From 40CM-2-70-7 sp035631315 (GTDB lineage: Bacteria; Gemmatimonadota; Gemmatimonadetes; Gemmatimonadales; GWC2-71-9), in NCBI GenBank assembly GCA_035631315.1, contig DASQIZ010000039.1:1-64000 (forward strand): 64,000 nt of DNA, given 5' to 3'. Under the pieces are notes generated by a model. It was not told the origin of the DNA and ran no database searches. It was given only the letters and a program-made list of their open reading frames with translations. Positions 1 to 7,070 of this stretch are shown here, one piece after another. Every line of letters starts with the position of its first letter. Positions within the stretch are counted from its first letter, which is position 1. The position numbers were made by a program, and so were the translations under genes.

Positions 1-106
1 TGAGACGAACCAGGGGGGTGCGGACGATAGTGCCGGCGATGCGCGCCCGGGCCTCCCGGATCTCGCTCAAGGTGATGGGGCGAACCGGCTCGAGCGAGGC
101 GGTCAT
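1..106 (-). CDS. Threonine/serine dehydratase-like PLP enzyme, 5' end only
   Basis: Only the first 35 codons lie in the window; the gene runs off the left edge. The start is ATG at 106, overlapping the stop of the upstream cyclodeaminase-like gene by 4 bp (ATGA), so the two are translationally coupled. The visible N-terminus contains ITLSEIREARARIAG and then RTPLVRL, the usual opening of fold-type II PLP threonine/serine dehydratases and racemases. Expected family chemistry is deamination or racemisation of hydroxy amino acids. The catalytic lysine is outside the window, so dehydratase and racemase cannot be separated. Confidence 0.72.
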   Translation of the reverse strand, partial: MTASLEPVRPITLSEIREARARIAGTIVRTPLVRL

Positions 107-987
107 CGCTGGACGACCAGCGCGGCCGCCGTCACATCTTCGACCGCCACACCCACCGACTTGAACAGCGTGATCTCCGAGGGCGCACGCCGGCCGGGCT
201 CCGTCCCTGCTACCACCGCTCCGATCTCGGTCACCGGGCTCCCCGCCGCGATGACGTCGCCCGATTCGCGCAGCGTCGCTTCGCGCGAGTCAACGAAGAC
301 TCGGGCGGAGGTGACGAGGTCGTCGTCCAGCTCGCGCCAGTCACGGTTGATGGCGCCGACCGCATTGACGTGGACACCGGGTGACAACCATTTCCCCTGC
401 AGGACAGGTCTGGTGGCGGTCGTGGCGACCACCACCACTTCCGCATCGCGTACCGCCTCCGCGACCGTCGCCACGGCCTTGACGCCATGCCGCTCGGCAA
501 AGGCTGGTGCGTTTCGAGGACTCCACACGCGTATTTCCTCGAAGGAACGCACGTGGCGCAGCGCGGCGAGGTGACTCCTCGCCTGCACGCCGGACCCGAG
601 AATCGCGAGCACCGACGCCTCCGCCCGGGCGAGGAGCTGGGTCGCCACCGCCGACGCGGCGGCGGTCCGCATCTCGGTGATGAGCCGGCCGTCCACCACG
701 GCGAGCGGAACTCCCGTCTCGGCGTTGAAGAGGACGATGACGGCGTGATGCGTGTGGATGCCGACGTTCTGAGGATAGAACGTGACGAGCTTGGCGCCCA
801 GGGCACCAGCGTACGCCGGCATGACCGCGAAAAAGCCGCCGTGCGGAGCAACGGGAAGCACGACGCGCACCGGCTGCACCACTTGACCGGACGACAACGC
901 CGCGAGCGCCTGCGCAATGGTGGGAATGAGATCCTGGTAGTGCAGCCGTTGCTGGACGGTCGACTCGTCGAGGACGGGGATCTCCAT
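103..987 (-). CDS. Ornithine cyclodeaminase / mu-crystallin family protein
   Basis: 294 aa, slightly shorter than the usual 310-350. A conserved lysine sits in ALGAKLVTFYPQN (K66), followed by EMRTAAASAVAT near 105-116, a Rossmann nucleotide-binding motif GSGVQAR (131-137), and a C-terminal LFKSVGVAVEDVTAA block. These fix the family, which includes ornithine cyclodeaminases, alanine dehydrogenases and ketimine reductases using NAD(P)H. Substrate cannot be read from sequence. It overlaps a threonine-dehydratase-like gene by 4 bp, so an amino-acid degradation or imine-reduction operon is the likeliest setting. A leaderless promoter with a perfect palindrome between its -35 and -10 boxes lies just upstream. 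Confidence 0.88.
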   Translation of the reverse strand: MEIPVLDESTVQQRLHYQDLIPTIAQALAALSSGQVVQPVRVVLPVAPHGGFFAVMPAYAGALGAKLVTFYPQNVGIHTHHAVIVLFNAETGVPLAVVDGRLITEMRTAAASAVATQLLARAEASVLAILGSGVQARSHLAALRHVRSFEEIRVWSPRNAPAFAERHGVKAVATVAEAVRDAEVVVVATTATRPVLQGKWLSPGVHVNAVGAINRDWRELDDDLVTSARVFVDSREATLRESGDVIAAGSPVTEIGAVVAGTEPGRRAPSEITLFKSVGVAVEDVTAAALVVQR

Positions 988-1023
988 GACATTGGAAGTA
1001 CGTCCTCACGGACGTATTCACAA
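988..1023 (-). promoter_or_regulatory. Leaderless promoter with palindromic operator for the cyclodeaminase operon
   Basis: On the minus strand TTGTGA (1018-1023) is separated by 17 bp from TACTTC (995-1000), and the ATG begins 7 nt later at 987, so transcription should start at or next to the start codon. The spacer and the edge of the -10 box contain a perfect inverted repeat, TACGTCC-GTGA-GGACGTA (999-1016). A protein bound there would block polymerase. The promoter is judged by consensus only; the operator role is inferred. Confidence 0.5.
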
Positions 1024-1278
1024 GCAGTGATTTAGCCTCGGCGCCCCAACGGCGAAGGAAGCTCCACGCGAAGGCTGGGCAGGTCACCACGCGCGAGGAA
1101 GCCGCTCGTACGCGACGTCGGCGGGTCTTCGGCTGAGTTCGGCACGTGCGGCGCCTCGCTCCCCTTATCGCGTCGAGTCCGACTTCCATCTATGCAGATC
1201 GGGAACCACCAACACTGCCTGTGGTAGTAATGTGCACTTCGCGGATCCGTGTGAAGCCGTCCCCTGCATGAGGTGCCC
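1024..1278. other. Intergenic region without a recognisable gene
   Basis: The stretch between the cyclodeaminase promoter and the first lipoprotein gene contains no credible coding region: possible ORFs lack family resemblance and ribosome sites. It presumably carries the promoter for the lipoprotein gene, but I see no strong -35/-10 pair. Confidence 0.5.
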
Positions 1279-1695
1279 ATGAATCGCGCGTTGCCTTCGG
1301 TCATCTTCGGTGTTCTCGCCGCCGTCGCCTGCAGCTCATCCACGTCCCCGATCTCGAACATCGGAGGACACTGGGCCGGCCTTTCCCAAGTTGATACCGC
1401 GGGATCCCCCTCCATGATTTGGCAGCTGGGCCTGATGCAGACAGGCTCGGCCATCACGGGGAGCCTGTTGTGCGGCGCATCGTCGGACCCGTACAGCGTC
1501 ACCGGGCAAGTGTCGACCCAGGTGATGAATGACAGTGTGACGCTCTATTTCATCGGGGCCGGCAACGATACCGCCCGGTTGACGGGGTCCGTCCGCGACT
1601 CGAGCGTCGGTCTGGTGGCGTCCGGGCATTTCGAAGACGATGCCGTTGGGCAGTGCCTCTCCGGATCGGGCCACTGGACGGCTCGAAGGTTCTAG
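1279..1695 (+). CDS. Putative secreted lipoprotein, paralogue of the one at 6349
   Basis: 138 aa from ATG 1279. GAGGTG ends 3 nt before the ATG; an in-frame GTG at 1273 is less likely. The N-terminus is a signal peptide ending AAVAC-SSS, compatible with lipidation at Cys18, followed by a small beta-rich domain. It aligns along its length with the product of 6349-6738: G-H/N-W-x-G near the start, LxQ-x-GSAI/L-GS, a mid Cys, PY-S/T-VTG, DTA, G-x-F and a final CLSGSG-x-W. The two conserved cysteines may form a disulfide. Function unknown; export to the envelope is the only supported statement. Confidence 0.7.
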   Translation: MNRALPSVIFGVLAAVACSSSTSPISNIGGHWAGLSQVDTAGSPSMIWQLGLMQTGSAITGSLLCGASSDPYSVTGQVSTQVMNDSVTLYFIGAGNDTARLTGSVRDSSVGLVASGHFEDDAVGQCLSGSGHWTARRF

Positions 1696-1714
1696 TCGGC
1701 CCACGCCGGCTCCA

Positions 1715-1813
1715 GCCGAGGGCAATCCGGCCCCGCGCAAAGAGGCGCTTGCACTCGCGTTCAATCGTGAGGATTAACCCTTCCGTGCGGATTAACTCTT
1801 CATCGGACATCAT
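1715..1813 (-). pseudogene. Truncated third copy of the small tandem protein family
   Basis: The minus strand starting at 1810-1813 reads MSDEELIRT, then TIERECKRLFARGR, then ALG. This matches the N-terminus of the neighbouring intact copy (MSDEALIQ, TLEHEADLLYQRGKS, VHG) with about five extra residues near position 10. Similarity stops after about 33 codons, and the frame then runs antisense into the lipoprotein gene, so the C-terminal two thirds are missing. It keeps the CTCTAGG-type element upstream. Read as a 5' remnant of a duplication; a short expressed peptide cannot be excluded. Confidence 0.5.
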
Positions 1814-1819
1814 GCCCGG

Positions 1820-1840
1820 CCCTAGGGGGAAGTCCTAGAG
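1820..1840 (-). promoter_or_regulatory. CTCTAGG-N7-CYTAG element, copy C (truncated gene)
   Basis: The minus strand reads CTCTAGG, seven bases, then CCTAGGG, 6-9 bp before the truncated copy's start. The same arrangement precedes both intact members of this family. Confidence 0.55.
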
Positions 1841-1903
1841 TGTGGGGATCATGAGGTCATTTGCCTGTGATCTAGCCATGTAGCGTGGACGATACGGAAA
1901 AGA

Positions 1904-2203
1904 TCAGGAGGGCGTGTCCAGGAATCGCTGCGCGTCCTCGCGAGTCGTGATTACCAGCTTCCATCGGTCCCGCATGACGGCCTGTGCGAACGCGAGCGCC
2001 GTCGCGCCATCGGGTCCTTTGCCGGGAGACTTGGTTCGCAAGGACAGCCGCGTAACTTCGTCCAACGCGACTTGATGCTCCTTCACCGCGTGCCGGAGAG
2101 CGCCCGCAAGGCGACGTGCCGCAGCGCCGTGAACGCTCTTCCCACGTTGGTAGAGCAGGTCCGCTTCGTGTTCCAAGGTTTGAATCAGCGCCTCGTCCGA
2201 CAT
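1904..2203 (-). CDS. Small conserved protein, tandem family copy B, unknown function
   Basis: 99 aa, no signal peptide or membrane segment; charged and mostly helical by composition. It shares with copy A (2280-2594) the pattern M-x-D-x-x-LIxxLEHE-x-D-x-L, RVAG/RLAG-x-LR, KE-x-Q-x-A-x-(D/N)-EV-x-R, then an alanine-rich block with RW and a closing T-R segment. The start ATG at 2203 is supported by the shared N-terminus and the shared upstream element. I do not recognise the family. Tandem duplication with a truncated third copy suggests an expanding or fast-evolving accessory protein. Confidence 0.62.
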   Translation of the reverse strand: MSDEALIQTLEHEADLLYQRGKSVHGAAARRLAGALRHAVKEHQVALDEVTRLSLRTKSPGKGPDGATALAFAQAVMRDRWKLVITTREDAQRFLDTPS

Positions 2204-2215
2204 CGATCAGCCCTG

Positions 2216-2236
2216 CCCTAAGGAAATCCCCTAGAG
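2216..2236 (-). promoter_or_regulatory. CTCTAGG-N7-CYTAG element, copy B
   Basis: The minus strand reads CTCTAGG, seven bases, CTTAGGG, ending 12 bp before the ATG at 2203. Together the half sites form an imperfect inverted repeat CTAGG/CYTAG. Conservation across three gene copies suggests an operator, promoter element or leader structure. Confidence 0.55.
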
Positions 2237-2279
2237 AATAATGTATTGCTGGGAAACCGCTTGCACCATTCCCTCGGGC

Positions 2280-2594
2280 TTAGTAGGGGAGAGCTCTATC
2301 GCGCCTTTGTAAGACACGGTTGCCGTGGGCACGGGTGGCAACGACGGACGCCCACCGTTCCTGCCGCGCAGCTTCGGCGAACCAAAGCGCGATGGAGTCT
2401 TCAGTGGTGGCGGCTGTACAGTTCGCGCGCTTGGTGCAGCGCGCGACTTCGTTGACCGCGTCCTGATATTCCTTGAGTTCACACCGGAGGGTTCCTGCCA
2501 CGCGATTGGCGTTGACGGCGCCAAGCGAGTCTCCGCTCTTCGACAGGCGATCACCTTCGTGTTCCAGCGCGCGAATCAGATCATTATCAACCAT
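2280..2594 (-). CDS. Small conserved protein, tandem family copy A, unknown function
   Basis: 104 aa from ATG 2594. Paralogue of the 99-aa protein at 1904-2203: N-terminus MVDNDLIRALEHEGDRL, central NRVAGTLR then KEYQDAVNEVARC, and a C-terminal WFAEAARQERW segment. It has two nearby cysteines (NEVARC, RANC) that copy B lacks. No known domain recognised and no export signal. Head-to-tail with copy B (76 bp apart), each with its own CTCTAGG-type element, so they are probably separate but co-regulated units. Confidence 0.6.
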   Translation of the reverse strand: MVDNDLIRALEHEGDRLSKSGDSLGAVNANRVAGTLRCELKEYQDAVNEVARCTKRANCTAATTEDSIALWFAEAARQERWASVVATRAHGNRVLQRRDRALPY

Positions 2595-2616
2595 TGCTGC
2601 GCCCGTTCCTGGCTGG

Positions 2617-2635
2617 CTAGGGCATTCACCTAGAG
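2617..2635 (-). promoter_or_regulatory. CTCTAGG-N7-CYTAG element, copy A
   Basis: The minus strand reads CTCTAGGTGAATGCCCTAG, ending 22 bp before the ATG at 2594. Third instance of the shared element; here the second half site lacks the trailing GG found in the other two. Confidence 0.5.
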
Positions 2636-2687
2636 CATATCCCTTGGTACCATGGGTCGCAAGAACCGCGTCTCGTACAGGTCGCGG

Positions 2688-2721
2688 AAAAAGGAGCGCC
2701 GGGCTTCCGTGCCCGGCGCTC
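2688..2721 (-). terminator. Rho-independent terminator of the S10 peptidase gene
   Basis: A perfect 11-bp stem (GAGCGCCGGGC with its complement) around a 6-nt loop spans 2694-2721. On the minus strand it is followed by CC and five T (2692-2688). It begins 24 bp downstream of the peptidase stop codon. Confidence 0.85.
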
Positions 2722-2744
2722 GTGCTGTTTCGCCAACGCAGCGA

Positions 2745-4307
2745 CTACTTCGTCGCGGCCGGAACCGGAGGATGGGAGTTAGCAGCGATAAACGAGGCGA
2801 TGTCGCTCTTCAGCTGGCGGGCCGACGCCTGGTTGAGATAGGCCATGTGACCGCTCTCGTAGTAGGTGAACTTCACCCGATCCTTGTACGTCTGATCGTA
2901 GCCCAGATGATTGAAGGTGTACTCGGCGTTCGCAAATGGCGTCGCCATATCGTAATAGCCCGCTCCCACCAGGACGTGCAGGTAGGGATCCTTCGCCATC
3001 GCCAACCGTAGCGCGTCCGACTCACTGGGGAAGCCACTGCCGAATCCCGGTGTGGCCCCGGTGTAGTCCCACTGGCCGGCGTGGCCACCCATGTAGTACT
3101 GCAAATCGCTCTGGTAATTCAGGTCGTTATGCAAGTACCGCATGAACGCCGACATGAAGGCGCCGGAGGGCGCGACATCCGACGGGTCATAGTCCTGACG
3201 CTGATTGGCGGGCGTGCCGCTGATGCCGATCATCCGGCTGTCGTACCGCCCCACCATCTCACGCTGATCCCGCAGCAGCTCGGTGCGGAAGCTGCCCGCA
3301 TCGATTCGCAGATTGTTATTGAGCGCGAATGCCGGCGAGACCCCCGTGAACCGCGCCAGCTTCTGTCCCGCCGCCGTTCGCTCGGCATCCGTCAGGGTGT
3401 TGCCTTTGGCGAGCGTCGCGGTGTAATCCCCGAACGCGTAGTCGCGCGCCTGCTGGACCACCTGCGCCAGCGATTGCTGCTGGAGATCGGGCGGCAGCTT
3501 CTTGTGATACCAGGCTGTGGCGGTGTACGCCGGCAGGAAGGCCGCGTACGCGACGTCATTCGGCCCGACCTGGGACAAGTACTGGAAATCAAGCACGGTG
3601 CCGAGCAGCATGATGCCGTTCAGCTCGATCCCCTCGCTCTGCTGCAGCTCGCTGGCGAGTCCCGCCGAGCGGAAGGTGCCGTAGCTCTCGCCGTAGAGAA
3701 ACTTGGGGGACTGCCACCGGTTGTACTTGTCGAGGTAGTCGCGGATGAATTCGCCGAACATCTTGATGTCGTTGACCGCGCCCGTGTACTCGGTCGCTTT
3801 GACCCCGGGGCCGGGGCGCGAATACCCTGTCATCATCGCATCGACTTGCACGAGATCGGTGACGTCGAGCGGCGAGTTCGGGTTGTCGACCAGGTCGTAC
3901 GGGGGCGGGGGCTCCTGGCCGTTTGGCGCCATGTTGGGATGCTTGGGGCTCATGATGCCCATCGAGAGCCAGATGGACGCCGACCCGGGCCCGCCATTAA
4001 AGAAGAAGGTGACGGGGCGATTGGCGGGATCTTCCTGGTCCCGGGTGTAGGAGATGTAGAAGACCGTCGCCTTCGCCTTGCCGTCCGCATCGTGCAGCAC
4101 CATCGTGCCGGCGCGCGACGTGTACGCGATCGCCTTGCCGTCGATCGTGATGGTGTGCTGGGTAGTCGAAACCTTCTCGACGGGCGCGACGCCCGGAGCC
4201 GTGTCGGCGGCCTCGCCGCGCTGGCCCCGGCCACCAGGACCGGGCTGTTGTGCGCTGAGGGTGACAGCGGAGAGAGCGGTGAGCAGAAGTACAGGGACGC
4301 GGATCAC
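2745..4307 (-). CDS. Secreted serine carboxypeptidase, peptidase family S10
   Basis: 520 aa. Residues 1-19 form a signal peptide (cleavage after SAQ), followed by a Gly/Pro-rich linker. The alpha/beta-hydrolase fold is clear: oxyanion block FFFNGGPGSAS (101-111), nucleophile elbow GESYG with Ser208, acid in GYYDMATPF (Asp453) and base in ESGHMAYL (His487). All catalytic residues are present and length is normal. The usual GTGYS motif is MTGYS here. Predicted role is removal of C-terminal residues from peptides outside the cytoplasm. The start GTG at 4307 has GGAGG on the minus strand 8 nt upstream. Stands alone, with its own terminator. Confidence 0.92.
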   Translation of the reverse strand: MIRVPVLLLTALSAVTLSAQQPGPGGRGQRGEAADTAPGVAPVEKVSTTQHTITIDGKAIAYTSRAGTMVLHDADGKAKATVFYISYTRDQEDPANRPVTFFFNGGPGSASIWLSMGIMSPKHPNMAPNGQEPPPPYDLVDNPNSPLDVTDLVQVDAMMTGYSRPGPGVKATEYTGAVNDIKMFGEFIRDYLDKYNRWQSPKFLYGESYGTFRSAGLASELQQSEGIELNGIMLLGTVLDFQYLSQVGPNDVAYAAFLPAYTATAWYHKKLPPDLQQQSLAQVVQQARDYAFGDYTATLAKGNTLTDAERTAAGQKLARFTGVSPAFALNNNLRIDAGSFRTELLRDQREMVGRYDSRMIGISGTPANQRQDYDPSDVAPSGAFMSAFMRYLHNDLNYQSDLQYYMGGHAGQWDYTGATPGFGSGFPSESDALRLAMAKDPYLHVLVGAGYYDMATPFANAEYTFNHLGYDQTYKDRVKFTYYESGHMAYLNQASARQLKSDIASFIAANSHPPVPAATK

Positions 4308-4542
4308 GGTGTGTCCTCCACGGTGGTTCGAGTGAAAGAAGCCGGGAGAACAATGCGGGTGCCACCCGGACCACGCAAACCAGTTACGTCAGGAGTGAGT
4401 CCAAGGTGAAACACACGGCCAACGCCCGGTTTGTGCTACGAGGTCCCGTAGCGCCTTCGCCATCCCCGGTGCGCGCATGCGCCGTGGCGGGACACTCGCA
4501 ACTCAGGCAAGTCCGGGCATATAGGTTGCACCGCCTTGCGGC

Positions 4543-5637
4543 GTGACGACCGCTCTCCCCGAACGCAACCTCGATCTGCTCCGCGCCATCGCGGTCCTCT
4601 GCGTTCTGGCCGATCACGTCCTCACCGTATTCAATCTCGACCAATCCGGCGTCGTCACCCGTTGGGAAATCGGGCGCATGGGCGTGCTGCTGTTCTTCGT
4701 GCACACCTCGCTCGTCTTGATGAGCTCGCTCGAACGGGAAGGCCCCCGGCACGACTGGGTACGGGCGTTCTACATCCGACGGGGGCTCCGCATCTATCCG
4801 CTGGTCATCGCGACCGTGCTGCTGGTCGTGGCGCTCCGGATCCCACCCAGCGCCGAGCGGGTGGCGACCAACCTGGCGGTGACGCCGACCCTGTCAACGG
4901 TTGCGTCGAACCTGACCCTGACGGAGAATCTCGCGGGGAAGCCGGACGTCCTGTCCGTTCTTTGGAGCTTGCCCCTCGAGGTGCAGATGTATCTCATGCT
5001 CCCGCTCTGCTTCGTCATGGCCAGGCGCGGAGTGACCGCGGTGGTGGGCGGCCTCCTGCTCGCGGCCATGGTGGGGGTCGGCGCCGAGTATTCGGGGGTT
5101 CCGGGAGTGTGGCGTCTCAACATTCTCGAGTTCGTCCCTTGCTTCCTCGGCGGCATCCTGGCGTACGCGATCCTTCGCAAAGGCAAACGTCCGGCCGTGC
5201 GGTCCTGGGTTTGGCCGTTGCTCCTGATCGCATGTGTCCCGCTCTTCGTGCTCCTCCGGCCCGCACCCGACAAACCGGAGCGGGGCTGGCTCTTCTGCCT
5301 CGGCGTGGGATGTGCGATCCCGCTGGCGGCGAATCTTCCGAAGTCGATCGTCACCCGCGTCGCGCACACGGTCTGCACATACAGCTACAGCATCTATCTG
5401 CTGCATCTGGTGGCATTGTGGGTGGCGTTCACGATTCTGAGACCGAGCCCTGCGGTGGTGCAGTGGGGGACCTGCGTTGCTCTCCTGTTCGCGCTGCCGG
5501 CGGTGTTCTATCGCGTCATCGAGCACCCCGGCATCCGGCTGGGGAAACGGCTGGTCGCTATTGCACCTCGATCTTCGACACGGGATGGATCTCGTTCCAC
5601 TTCGCGTGATTCTGCTCCCGAATTAGCGTCCCGGTGA
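4543..5637 (+). CDS. Acyltransferase 3 family integral membrane protein (OafA-like)
   Basis: 364 aa, about ten hydrophobic segments. The N-terminus shows the family R-x10-H motif (R14 to H25 in RNLDLLRAIAVL...DH). The second conserved stretch is FYIRRGLRIYP (about 76-86). Such enzymes O-acylate cell-surface glycans or lipids. The start is GTG 4543; an in-frame stop shortly upstream (4522) allows nothing longer. The last 26 codons overlap the convergent SH3-protein gene by 80 bp, and that tail is polar with no transmembrane character, so it is probably non-essential. Substrate unknown. Confidence 0.85.
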   Translation: MTTALPERNLDLLRAIAVLCVLADHVLTVFNLDQSGVVTRWEIGRMGVLLFFVHTSLVLMSSLEREGPRHDWVRAFYIRRGLRIYPLVIATVLLVVALRIPPSAERVATNLAVTPTLSTVASNLTLTENLAGKPDVLSVLWSLPLEVQMYLMLPLCFVMARRGVTAVVGGLLLAAMVGVGAEYSGVPGVWRLNILEFVPCFLGGILAYAILRKGKRPAVRSWVWPLLLIACVPLFVLLRPAPDKPERGWLFCLGVGCAIPLAANLPKSIVTRVAHTVCTYSYSIYLLHLVALWVAFTILRPSPAVVQWGTCVALLFALPAVFYRVIEHPGIRLGKRLVAIAPRSSTRDGSRSTSRDSAPELASR

Positions 5638-6289
5638 TCGCGACGTGCGTGCCGACCGGCGGGATGGTCTGATGGTCGGCGAACGCCAGACATGCCGGCT
5701 TGGCGTCCGCCTGCGTCACCTTGTAGTGGCACACGATCTCGAAAACCAGATTCCCGTCCTCCGCTGACGTATTCCCGGCGTTGATCAACGCCGCATACTG
5801 CGAATCCACCTTGAGCCAGCCATGGGTGTCCCCATCGGCTTCGTGCCGCACACCATCGGGCTGATGATGGGACTGGTTGGCCGTCGCGTCGACGATCGTG
5901 CCTGTGATCGTCACGCAATCCTGGAGCACCAGGAGCCTCGAGGGATTGTAGACGTGCTTCCAGCGGCCGTCACCGCAGCCCACGACCGTGGCGGACCCGG
6001 GGATGCCGGGGCCAGGTCGGATGGCGACCGGCGCGGGCGCGCTGGACACCAACACGAACTTCGTCCAGACATACCCCGACTCCGCCTGCGTCGTGACCAC
6101 GTGGTAGTAGCCTGAGTGCGGCGACGGGTCGATCAGGGTGAGAGGCGGCTCGCTCGGCTTCAGCAGCCGGATGGGCTTGTACTCGCTCGACGGGTCGGGC
6201 CGCAGATTGACGTTCTGCTTCACCGTCACCGTCTGTGTGGCGCCGGTTTGCGCCAGTACAATCAGGAACGCCGGAAGGAGCACGCGCAT
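5558..6289 (-). CDS. Secreted bacterial SH3-domain protein with C-terminal OB-like domain
   Basis: 243 aa with a signal peptide (about 1-18). Residues 19-85 look like a bacterial SH3 domain: VTVKQNVNLRPDPSSEYKPI, then SGYYHVVTTQAESGYVWTKFV. The second half (about 120-243) has two VTITGT / VAITGT strands, two cysteines and a closing WNEIHPVSKIEV. I recognise that ending as a small beta-barrel module often fused to envelope proteins, but it has no assigned activity. The SH3 part suggests cell-wall or peptide binding. Convergent with and overlapping the acyltransferase gene. Confidence 0.7.
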   Translation of the reverse strand: MRVLLPAFLIVLAQTGATQTVTVKQNVNLRPDPSSEYKPIRLLKPSEPPLTLIDPSPHSGYYHVVTTQAESGYVWTKFVLVSSAPAPVAIRPGPGIPGSATVVGCGDGRWKHVYNPSRLLVLQDCVTITGTIVDATANQSHHQPDGVRHEADGDTHGWLKVDSQYAALINAGNTSAEDGNLVFEIVCHYKVTQADAKPACLAFADHQTIPPVGTHVAITGTLIREQNHAKWNEIHPVSKIEVQ

Positions 6290-6348
6290 ACTCCCGAAGG
6301 TAGGGGAATCTCCTTGACCCTGCGAATGGCCGGCTTCAGCTTCTCAAG

Positions 6349-6738
6349 ATGAAGCTTCGCATCGCTCTCTGCTTGCTGTTCGTGGCGGGCTGCAGGAACT
6401 CGACTGAACCCGATCAGGTCCTGACCGGGAATTGGTCGGGGACCTTCTCCACGACGAGTCCTCCGGGGCCCAGCGAGGCGTGGACCGCCACGCTGACCCA
6501 ATCGGGGAGCGCGCTTTCGGGATCGTTCGACTGCGCGTCGACTGAGCCGTACACGGTGACGGGGACCAACGTCCACAACGCCGTGAAACTCACCCTCATC
6601 GGCGGGTTCGGGGATACGGCCACCTTCAATGGCAGCGCTTCGAATAACGGGGGTGTCCTGGCGACTGGGACCTTCTTCGACAAGTCGGACGCGGTGTGTC
6701 TCTCGGGCTCAGGGATCTGGCAGGGGAGAATTCAATGA
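6349..6738 (+). CDS. Putative lipoprotein, paralogue of the one at 1279
   Basis: 129 aa. Clear lipobox FVAGC places the lipidated cysteine at residue 15. The mature part repeats the pattern of the 1279 protein: GNWSGTF, TLTQSGSALSGSFDC, EPYTVTG, DTATFNGS, GTFFD and CLSGSG-x-W, with two conserved cysteines. Its stop overlaps the start of the next gene by 3 nt within ATGA, so the two are coupled. Function unknown. Confidence 0.74.
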   Translation: MKLRIALCLLFVAGCRNSTEPDQVLTGNWSGTFSTTSPPGPSEAWTATLTQSGSALSGSFDCASTEPYTVTGTNVHNAVKLTLIGGFGDTATFNGSASNNGGVLATGTFFDKSDAVCLSGSGIWQGRIQ

Positions 6739-7070
6739 GTGAAGCGTCCGATCGTTTCAACACGTTGTTCAGAGAACGTCTGTTATCCGTGCCGCCCGAC
6801 GAACGAAAATCGCTGCCGCCGGAGCGCCTGGTGCGCATGATCTTCGAAGCACAAGAGCAATCTGGTTGGCCGGGGATTCCAGCGGAGATGGAGTCGGCGG
6901 TGGTCGAGCAAATGAAAAAGATGGCGCCGGTGCAGAATCGGGTATTCGACCAGGTCAAGGGTGAATTTGCCGACCGGCCCAAAGATGCGGAGACGGGCCA
7001 GGCGTTTGCCAAGCGGTTGATGGAGCTCTTCATGCAGGCTATTTCTTCGGGACCCAAGCCTCCCGCTTGA
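6735..7070 (+). CDS. Conserved hypothetical cytosolic protein
   Basis: 111 aa from ATG 6735, chosen over an upstream ATG because GGGGAG lies 6 nt before it and it overlaps the lipoprotein stop. Acidic/basic, helical, no signal or membrane segment. Not recognised. Its 3' end overlaps the convergent flavin-reductase-like gene by 32 bp. Confidence 0.55.
   Translation: MSEASDRFNTLFRERLLSVPPDERKSLPPERLVRMIFEAQEQSGWPGIPAEMESAVVEQMKKMAPVQNRVFDQVKGEFADRPKDAETGQAFAKRLMELFMQAISSGPKPPA

Noticed and set aside
3081..4409. 442-aa plus-strand ORF opposite the S10 peptidase
   Set aside because: Exact antisense shadow of a gene with all catalytic residues; its product is His/Arg/Val-rich without any domain.
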